Positions 1 to 5,488 of a stretch of 19,443 nucleotides of DNA are shown here, piece by piece (the stretch's first letter is position 1; each line of letters opens with the position of its first letter). A program made the translations under genes and the position numbers. The notes beneath the pieces are model-generated. The model saw only the letters and a list, made by a program, of their open reading frames with translations. It searched no databases and had not been told where the DNA came from. The DNA is from an uncultured Clostridia bacterium (GTDB lineage: Bacteria > Bacillota > Clostridia > Lachnospirales > Lachnospiraceae): assembly GCA_946405675.1 (NCBI GenBank), contig CAMJIC010000017.1:1-19443 (forward strand), in the 5' to 3' direction.

Positions 1-908
1 AGCAGACTGAAGTCCTCAAGCCCGGCAAGGGTGAGATTTCCGTCACGAAGTATACTCTGAAGGACAACGGCGCGTTCATGGTCGTCGACCAGACGTATTA
101 CACGGCGCTGTTCAAGGACGCGGATCTGACGACACGTGTATCTGATATCAAGCCGCTTGATCTGCAGAACGAGTATACGGAGACTGTGACATTTGATGCT
201 CTGCCGAACGGAACCTACTATGTCGCGGAGACGACGGAGTCCGGTACTCCGATTACTTCCGGTACGGGGATCCGCAAGGTCCAGATCGAGGGTGGCACGG
301 TGAAGCTGAGCAAGTCTGACAACGGCGGCAGCGCTGTCATCAAGAACACTGTTTCCCAGAACGTCTTGGGTGAGCATGTGGATGTCCAGCTGGCGGTCCG
401 TAAGAAGGTGCAGGACAGCAACGGAAATGATCTGAAGGTGAAGGATACGTTCTACATTGCCCTGTACTCCGATGAGGATTGCACGAAGCGCATTCCTGGC
501 ATCGATATCCTGCGTATCTCGCTGGATGATGCATCTGAGGGCGCGGCAGTGCTGAGAGACCTGCCGTATGCGTCTGCGTTCTATATCGCGGAGGTCGATG
601 AGAACGGAAACAAGGTTGCAAATCTGGATTCCTTCAACTATCAGGTGATTGTGGAAGGAAACGGACTGACCTACAGGGATCTGAATGAATCTGAAGTGGT
701 TGTCATTAACAGGCTGAAACCCGGAAGGGTCGCGGGTGAGAACCGTGACGTGAACGGTGAGAACCGTGGAATGAACCAGAATGGCGAACAGGGGGCGGTC
801 CGCACCGGTGATGAAACGCCGGTCGTGCCGATGCTCGTGACTATGCTCACGGCAGGCCTTGCGGCAGTCTACCTGGCATTCCGCAGGAAACAGCGCAAGG
901 CAAAATAA
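1..908 (+). CDS. Cna-B repeat surface protein, C-terminal part (5' end outside window)
   Basis: The reading frame is open from base 3 back to the window edge, so the first ATG at 78 is internal and about 301 residues are visible. Two Cna-B/SpaA-like beta domains can be read. The first has Lys in VTKY, Glu in TYYVAET and Asn in VIKNTV. The second has Lys in LAVRKKV, Glu in FYIAEVDENG and Asn in VVVINRL. This K-E-N pattern is that of domains with intramolecular isopeptide bonds (family knowledge; bond formation is inferred). A polar Asn/Gly/Glu-rich linker with a repeated NGENRG-like unit follows. The tail is VRTGDETPV, a hydrophobic stretch (VVPMLVTMLTAGLAAVYLAF) and a basic end (RRKQRKAK). 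This is a sortase-type anchor without LPXTG. The protein is probably a wall-anchored adhesin or pilus subunit. No sortase gene is visible here. Confidence 0.85.
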   Translation, partial: QTEVLKPGKGEISVTKYTLKDNGAFMVVDQTYYTALFKDADLTTRVSDIKPLDLQNEYTETVTFDALPNGTYYVAETTESGTPITSGTGIRKVQIEGGTVKLSKSDNGGSAVIKNTVSQNVLGEHVDVQLAVRKKVQDSNGNDLKVKDTFYIALYSDEDCTKRIPGIDILRISLDDASEGAAVLRDLPYASAFYIAEVDENGNKVANLDSFNYQVIVEGNGLTYRDLNESEVVVINRLKPGRVAGENRDVNGENRGMNQNGEQGAVRTGDETPVVPMLVTMLTAGLAAVYLAFRRKQRKAK

Positions 909-942
909 GAAGTCTGTATAACAGACATTTTGAATGAGAGGG

Positions 943-972
943 GCGGGGCAGCGAAAGCTGCCCCGCTTTGTG
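943..972 (+). terminator. Rho-independent terminator of the surface protein gene
   Basis: A perfect 10-bp stem, GCGGGGCAGC with GCTGCCCCGC, closes a GAAA (GNRA) tetraloop. It is followed by TTTGTGTT. It starts 34 bp after the stop codon, as expected for the end of the transcript. Confidence 0.85.
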
Positions 973-982
973 TTATATTGTC

Positions 983-1031
983 AGTTGGCGAAGCGGAAAC
1001 TGTATGATATCGTGCATGACTTGCGCCAACT
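983..1031. repeat. Imperfect inverted repeat, AGTTGGCG(AAG) ... (CTTG)CGCCAACT
   Basis: The left arm at 983-993 pairs with the right arm at 1020-1031 over 11 bp with one bulged base. The inner 26 bp contain a smaller palindrome around GATATC. The T6 run at 1041-1046 lies 10 bp beyond the right arm, so this could be a back-up terminator. It could equally be a remnant of a small palindromic element. Confidence 0.5.
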
Positions 1032-1142
1032 ATGTGATTGTTTTTTGAGCTGTGCAATCGGATGAAAAGACAAGCAAGATGGGAAAGTTATTTCGTGACA
1101 GATCCTAATAAGGCAGACGTATTTTCCGGGATGAAAAAGAAG

Positions 1143-1171
1143 TTGCACTCATCCTGGCCTTATGCTATCCT
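1143..1171 (+). promoter_or_regulatory. Weak candidate promoter for HD-GYP / Crp operon
   Basis: A -35-like TTGCAC at 1143-1148 is separated by 17 bp from TATCCT at 1166-1171. A TG dinucleotide at 1163-1164 gives an extended -10. Matches to the consensus are only partial. The call rests on spacing and position upstream of the first gene of the pair. Confidence 0.25.
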
Positions 1172-1425
1172 GTACTTATTATGATACTACATCAGGTTCA
1201 TTCTCATATTCCATGGCGCAGGAGTTTTCATTTCCTGCGCTATTTGCGCTATTCTTATGGGGGCATTGCGAAGACCAGTGAATTTGACGGAGGATAGGGG
1301 GAATGTTACAATCCGTCTGAGAGCATATTAATCCTGCAATGTGATCTTCATTGCCAGGCGCGCCTGTGGATGAAGACTGCGGCCGCAAGGTGAGGTCAGT
1401 CAGGGTTCCGGAGGAGACAAAACCG

Positions 1426-3147
1426 ATGACAGTAATTATTTATGGGGTGATACTGATTTTTTCGGTGTTATGCTCTGCGATCTATCTTTATCATTGGCAT
1501 AAGCATTTTAATGCGAACATCGGTATACTTTTTGCTTTAATTCCGATCACCTGTCTTGGGCACTTTATGTACAGCATATCAACCAATATGGAGGAGGCGC
1601 TGAGCTCTCAGAAAATAGTATATCTGGGAGGAAGCTTCCTGCAGCTTTTCCTGCTTTTCAGCATTACAGAACTGTGTCAGATCCGGATGAAGCGATGGAT
1701 CAGAGTCCTGCTGTTCGGGATCTGTACAGCAGCTTTTTCCGGTGCGCTTACCATAGGGCACGGAGATCAGTTTTACCATAATCTTTCGTTTGAGATTGTA
1801 GAAGGCGAATCTGTTCTGACCCGTGAATATGGATGGATGCATACGGCGTACTATTTGGTTGTGATCGCGTTCTTTCTGTCAGGTGCTGTGGCGGTTCTGT
1901 ATTCCTGGAGGAGGAAGAGCCAGGTTCCGCGGACAATCATCATATTGGTGACAGTACCCTATGTGTTCGTTCTGTTGACCTATTTTGCCGGGAAACAGTT
2001 TTATGGCAGGGCGGATCTGATGCCTGTGGGGTATCTGTTTGCGCAGATCGTTTATCTCATTATTTCAGCCAGAATGAATCTGTATGATGTGGCTGATACC
2101 GCAATTGATTCCATGGTACATGAACGGTCCATCGGTTACCTTTCGCTTGATTTTAAATACAGGTACCTGGGGAGTAATGAGACCGCGGAGAAGCTGATGC
2201 CGGAGCTGTGCACCCTTGTTGTTGACAAGGTGATTGGAGATAGTAAGGCCGGAAAAAAGATCCGTCATTATGTAGACAGCTTCCGTGCAAACCCTGACCA
2301 CAATTCATTTACCTATACACTGCACGGGCAGGGGAAGCAGGGAGAGGATGACAGGATCTACAATGTAAACGTGAACGGCCTTTTCGATGGGAACCGGCAG
2401 CGCGGATATATTGTGACCTTTACGGATGACACCGCGAACCGGAAGTACATTCAGCTGTTAGATACATACAATGAAAAGCTGAAGGATGAAGTGGAGCGTC
2501 AGACGGGCCATATCATCGAGATGCATGATAATCTGATTATGAGCCTTGCGATGATGGTGGAGAGCAGGGACAATTCTACCGGAGGGCACATTAAGAGGAC
2601 CAGTGAGGGCGTGAGGATCCTGGTTGAGGAAATGAAGAAAGAGGGAACTCATCAGCTGACGGAGGAGTTCTGCATGGATGTCATCAAGGCGGCGCCTATG
2701 CATGATCTTGGGAAAATTGCCGTTGATGATGCTGTCCTCAGGAAGCCGGGAAGGTTTACCGATGAGGAATATGAAAAGATGAAGCAGCATGCAGCGGAAG
2801 GGGCAAGGGTGATTCATGAGATCTTGCTCCATACGGATGATGCGTCTTTTAAGGTTGTTGCGGAAAATGTGGCTCACTATCATCATGAACGGTGGGATGG
2901 CAAGGGATATCCCATGGGGCTTCGCGGGGAGCAGATCCCTCTTGAGGCCAGGATCATGGCAGTCGCGGATGTCTATGATGCGTTGGTGAGCAAGCGCGTA
3001 TATAAAGAAGCATTCGACTTTGAAAAGGCTGACAGGATCATTATGGAAGGGATGGGGACACAGTTTGATCCGGGTCTTAAGCAAGTTTACAGCAATGCCA
3101 GGGACAGGCTTGAGAATTATTATGCACAGATTGCGCAGGGAGGATGA
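1426..3147 (+). CDS. Membrane HD-GYP domain cyclic-di-GMP phosphodiesterase
   Basis: A 573-residue protein starts at ATG 1426, chosen because GGAGGAG lies 9 bp upstream; an in-frame TTG at 1351 lacks such a site. The N-terminal ~225 residues form about seven hydrophobic segments, like the 7TM input regions of sensor kinases. A PAS-like segment (ERSIGYLSLDFKYRYLGSN to YIVTFTDDTANRKY) and a short helical linker follow. The C-terminal HD-GYP domain has MHDLGKIA with the HD pair at residues 426-427, HHERWDGKGYP with GYP at 494-496, and ARIMAVADVYDAL. All key metal-ligand motifs I can recognise are present, so hydrolysis of c-di-GMP at the inner membrane is expected from family knowledge. The signal sensed is unknown. 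The stop lies 4 bp before the next gene, so the two are almost certainly co-transcribed. Confidence 0.92.
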   Translation: MTVIIYGVILIFSVLCSAIYLYHWHKHFNANIGILFALIPITCLGHFMYSISTNMEEALSSQKIVYLGGSFLQLFLLFSITELCQIRMKRWIRVLLFGICTAAFSGALTIGHGDQFYHNLSFEIVEGESVLTREYGWMHTAYYLVVIAFFLSGAVAVLYSWRRKSQVPRTIIILVTVPYVFVLLTYFAGKQFYGRADLMPVGYLFAQIVYLIISARMNLYDVADTAIDSMVHERSIGYLSLDFKYRYLGSNETAEKLMPELCTLVVDKVIGDSKAGKKIRHYVDSFRANPDHNSFTYTLHGQGKQGEDDRIYNVNVNGLFDGNRQRGYIVTFTDDTANRKYIQLLDTYNEKLKDEVERQTGHIIEMHDNLIMSLAMMVESRDNSTGGHIKRTSEGVRILVEEMKKEGTHQLTEEFCMDVIKAAPMHDLGKIAVDDAVLRKPGRFTDEEYEKMKQHAAEGARVIHEILLHTDDASFKVVAENVAHYHHERWDGKGYPMGLRGEQIPLEARIMAVADVYDALVSKRVYKEAFDFEKADRIIMEGMGTQFDPGLKQVYSNARDRLENYYAQIAQGG

Positions 3148-3151
3148 AGAC

Positions 3152-3721
3152 ATGGATGTGGAGACTTTTCTGACAGAGATCATCCCGATCAAGGATCAGG
3201 AATTGAAAAGGATTCTGAAGGAAGAATGCATTATTGAGTCCTTCCAACGTGGCGAACAGATCAACAAAATCGGTGAAATCGATAAATATATCAGATTCCT
3301 GATCACAGGGGCTGTGATCGGCTTTATTCCTGACAAAAACGGAAAGAAGATTACAACGAGCATATCAACGAATCCGGGAGATGCAATTTCGGGAGCAAGG
3401 ATGCTGGATGGCGGCCCGAATGAGATTGGTTTTGGGGTGATTAAAGATTGTGAGGTTTTCAGCATTCCTGCAGATACAGTCATCAGGCTGAGGACACAGT
3501 TTCAGGAAATAAGCGACTTGTATGTGCTTGTATTGGCACAGGCTGCCTCGTATCACTGGGAGACAAAAAAGATGCTGTATATGAAAACCGCGAAAGAGAG
3601 GTACGAGTGGTTTCTGGAACAGTATCCGGGTATGATCGACAGTGTAAGCCATAGAGATATTGCTTCCTTTTTAAATATCACACCTGTTACACTGAGCAGG
3701 ATCAGGCATGGGAAGGGATAA
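3152..3721 (+). CDS. Crp/Fnr-family transcriptional regulator
   Basis: A 189-residue protein starts at ATG 3152. GGGAGGA at 3138-3144, inside the end of the HD-GYP gene, supplies the ribosome binding site. An in-frame ATG at 3020 would overlap the upstream gene widely and is rejected. Residues ~20-115 form a cyclic-nucleotide-binding-type beta roll (FQRGEQINKIGEIDKYIRFL, ITTSISTNPGDAISGARML). The phosphate-binding Arg-Ser/Thr signature of true cAMP receptors is not evident. A helix-turn-helix lies at the very end (residues ~167-186, HRDIASFLNITPVTLSRIRH). The short length is typical of Clostridia Crp-like activators. Because it is coupled to a c-di-GMP hydrolase, it may be the output of that signal; this is inference. 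Ligand and targets are unknown. Confidence 0.85.
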   Translation: MDVETFLTEIIPIKDQELKRILKEECIIESFQRGEQINKIGEIDKYIRFLITGAVIGFIPDKNGKKITTSISTNPGDAISGARMLDGGPNEIGFGVIKDCEVFSIPADTVIRLRTQFQEISDLYVLVLAQAASYHWETKKMLYMKTAKERYEWFLEQYPGMIDSVSHRDIASFLNITPVTLSRIRHGKG

Positions 3722-3857
3722 GTGAGATTTCAATTAGTGGACAGGTGTGGTAAGATGTGTTTAGACTGACATGGGAAGCAGGAGGCGCGCGGGTGACGGG
3801 CCGTGGGCACGTTTGATTTATGATTGCCGTGTTGTTGACGGCGGAATGGAGAAGAGA

Positions 3858-4613
3858 ATGAGAGCGGTCAGCTGGAATGTGAATGGGCTTCGGGCCTGCG
3901 TGGGAAAGGGATTTGAAGAAAGCGTCAGACAGCTGGATGCGGATTTGTTTGCGCTGCAGGAGACAAAACTGCAGGAGGGACAGATCGACATGGAGCTTGA
4001 GGGATATCATTCTTTCTGGAATTACGCGGAGAGGAAGGGGTATTCCGGGACGGCTGTATTTGCCAAAGAAGAACCTCTGGATGTGAGATATGGGATCGGA
4101 ATCGAGGAGCATGATCATGAGGGAAGAGTGATCACGCTGGAGTATCCGGGATATTATTTCCTGACCTGCTATACGCCGAATTCGCAGAATGAACTGAAGC
4201 GGCTTGATTACAGGATGAGGTGGGAGGATGATTTCAGGGCTTACCTGAAGGCACTTGACGAGAAGAAGCCGGTCATCCTGTGCGGCGACCTGAATGTGGC
4301 CCATGAGGAGATCGACCTGAAGAATCCGAAGTCAAACCGCCGCAATGCCGGGTTTACGGATGAGGAGCGTTCAAAGATGACGCAGCTGCTGGGGGAAGGC
4401 TTCACGGATACCTTCCGGCATTTTTATCCTGCACTTGAAGGCGTGTATTCCTGGTGGAGCTACCGCTTCCGGGCCAGGGAGAAGAATGCGGGGTGGCGGA
4501 TCGATTATTTTATCACTTCTAAGCGGCTTGATGACAGGCTGGTCGATGCGAAGATCCATACGCAGATCTATGGGTCGGATCATTGCCCGGTGGAGCTGGA
4601 AGTAAATGTATGA
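3858..4613 (+). CDS. xth: Exodeoxyribonuclease III / AP endonuclease
   Basis: A 251-residue Mg-dependent endonuclease/exonuclease/phosphatase-fold enzyme of base-excision repair. It cleaves abasic sites and removes 3' blocking groups. ATG 3858 is chosen because GGAGA lies just upstream and the protein then opens with the family start MRAVSWNVNGLRA. ATG 3846 adds four residues and is possible; the upstream ATG at 3771 is unlikely. Catalytic motifs are all present: N7, QETK with E35, the CYTPNSQ segment, GDLNVAH with D144 and N146, the WWSYR segment, WRIDYF, and GSDHCPV with D241/H242. It lies upstream of polA, separated by the 11-bp repeat arrays. This is a full-length, probably active enzyme with no oddities in the coding sequence. 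Confidence 0.95.
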   Translation: MRAVSWNVNGLRACVGKGFEESVRQLDADLFALQETKLQEGQIDMELEGYHSFWNYAERKGYSGTAVFAKEEPLDVRYGIGIEEHDHEGRVITLEYPGYYFLTCYTPNSQNELKRLDYRMRWEDDFRAYLKALDEKKPVILCGDLNVAHEEIDLKNPKSNRRNAGFTDEERSKMTQLLGEGFTDTFRHFYPALEGVYSWWSYRFRAREKNAGWRIDYFITSKRLDDRLVDAKIHTQIYGSDHCPVELEVNV

Positions 4614-4676
4614 TACGGACAATGATCAGGACAGCCCGAGACGTTTTGCTGCTGAGGACGCGGGAATGCGTAAACA

Positions 4677-4724
4677 AAGCATAAATAAAGCATAAATATA
4701 GCATAAATAAAGCATAAATAAAGC
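4677..4724. repeat. 11-bp tandem array, AAGCATAAATA x4 plus partial
   Basis: Units start at 4677, 4688, 4699 and 4710, followed by AAGC at 4721-4724. The third unit begins TA instead of AA. This A/T-rich array has one A-tract per 11 bp, close to one helical turn, so intrinsic DNA curvature is plausible. It lies in the gap after the exonuclease III gene. No promoter hexamers are clear within it. Confidence 0.9.
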
Positions 4725-4764
4725 GGCATCGGGCGATTCCGGATGCGAGGCATCGAGCGGTGCG

Positions 4765-4805
4765 CAACTGTTCAGAACAGGTTCAGAACAGGTTCAGAAC
4801 AGTTG
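4765..4805. repeat. Triple 11-bp palindromic array, GTTCAGAACAG x3
   Basis: Three identical units occupy 4770-4780, 4781-4791 and 4792-4802. Each centres on GTTC-A-GAAC, so the array is a row of three overlapping dyads, and the ends CAACTGTTC and GAACAGTTG are exact inverted complements. It lies about 40 bp upstream of the anti-sigma-like/polA operon start codon, where an operator would be expected. It resembles a SOS box (GAAC-N4-GTTC) only superficially, because the spacers here are 1 or 2 bp. No T-run follows, so a terminator is unlikely. Confidence 0.85.
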
Positions 4806-4843
4806 CTGGCGTAGGTTGTGGAGGAGCTGCAGGAATCTGACAT

Positions 4844-5488
4844 ATGGACTGTGTAAGGGCACAACAGATGATTCGGCCTTATCTGGACGGTGTTCTGTCG
4901 GACCGGGAGCTGGAGGAGTTCCTTGGCCATGTACAGACCTGTCCGGATTGTTTTGATGAGCTGGAAATCTATTTTTCTGTCTACAGGACGCTCAGCAATG
5001 TCGATGAGAAAGGGGATTATAACTACGCGAAGAAGCTGCGCAGCAAGCTGGCGGATTCCAGTGAGTACCTTAGGATCAGGTACCGGAATAAGCTTCTGAA
5101 GGTTGCTGTGATCCTTGCAGCGCAGTTGTGTGTTGCATGGGCGCTGTATGGACTGTTCCGGTTTCCCGGCGGTTATATCGACCGGCATCACACAGAGATG
5201 ATCCCGGTGGTTGAGAGCGAGGCTGCCGCGTCTTTGGAGACAGACGGTACTTTGGAAAGCATGGACATGGGAACAGACCCGGGAACAAGCACAGGAACAG
5301 ACATGGCGGCAGGCACAGGAACAAGTACAGGAACAGACATGGCGGCAGGCACAGGAACAAGCACAGGAACAGACATGGCGGCAGACACAGGAACAAGCAC
5401 AGGAACAGACATGGCGGCAGACATAGGAACAGACTCGGGAACGGACATGGTGACAGACCCGGGAACATTGGAGGCTTCTCATGAGTGA
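4844..5488 (+). CDS. Orphan zinc-finger anti-sigma-like membrane protein with 12-residue tandem repeats
   Basis: A 214-residue protein. The N-terminus matches the putative zinc-finger of anti-sigma factors (zf-HC2): C3, then H29-x3-C33-x2-C36 within a short helical domain (MIRPYLDGVLSDRELEEF). One membrane segment spans about residues 84-104 (LLKVAVILAAQLCVAWALYG). The outer part, from residue ~110, is low in complexity and contains five 12-residue units of type TGTSTGTDMAAG (bases 5279-5458). No sigma factor gene lies beside it, which is unusual for this family. GGAGGAG and AGGAA precede ATG 4844. The stop codon overlaps the polA start by 8 bp, so translation of the two is probably coupled. 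The topology suggests a cytoplasmic zinc domain with an external Thr/Gly/Asp tail. Its partner is unknown; a structural role or a degenerate regulator is also possible. Confidence 0.75.
   Translation: MDCVRAQQMIRPYLDGVLSDRELEEFLGHVQTCPDCFDELEIYFSVYRTLSNVDEKGDYNYAKKLRSKLADSSEYLRIRYRNKLLKVAVILAAQLCVAWALYGLFRFPGGYIDRHHTEMIPVVESEAAASLETDGTLESMDMGTDPGTSTGTDMAAGTGTSTGTDMAAGTGTSTGTDMAADTGTSTGTDMAADIGTDSGTDMVTDPGTLEASHE
5279..5458 (+). repeat. In-frame 36-bp tandem repeats (5 units) in the anti-sigma-like gene
   Basis: Units begin at 5279, 5315, 5351, 5387 and 5423. They encode PGTSTGTDMAAG, TGTSTGTDMAAG, TGTSTGTDMAAD, TGTSTGTDMAAD and IGTDSGTDMVTD. The middle units are nearly identical at the DNA level, which points to recent expansion or homogenisation. 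The outermost ones have diverged. Unit length is a multiple of three, so copy-number change would not shift the frame. Confidence 0.93.

Larger units (their letters stand above)
909..1425. other. 517-bp non-coding region upstream of the HD-GYP gene
   Basis: No convincing gene is present. Reading left to right it holds the terminator at 943-972, a long imperfect inverted repeat at 983-1031, a T6 run near 1041-1046, a single copy of the dispersed AGTTATTTC repeat at 1086-1108, a weak promoter candidate at 1143-1171, and an 8-bp hairpin at 1216-1240 (GCGCAGGA / TCCTGCGC, 9-nt loop). I looked for a GEMM c-di-GMP riboswitch because of the downstream gene and did not recognise one. Confidence 0.6.

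Noticed and set aside
909..1425. c-di-GMP (GEMM) riboswitch before the HD-GYP gene
   Set aside because: I could not find the conserved GEMM core; only simple hairpins and repeats are visible.
2458..3192. 244-residue minus-strand open frame opposite the HD-GYP gene
   Set aside because: Shadow frame of a gene with complete catalytic motifs on the plus strand; no recognisable domain or ribosome site.
4519..4767. Minus-strand frame encoding a periodic Leu/Tyr/Phe-rich peptide
   Set aside because: It is the translation of the 11-bp AAGCATAAATA array plus the end of the exonuclease gene; no ribosome site.
4770..4802. LexA/SOS box upstream of polA
   Set aside because: Firmicutes boxes have GAAC-N4-GTTC; here the dyads are GTTC-N1-GAAC and GAAC-N2-GTTC, so the spacing does not match.
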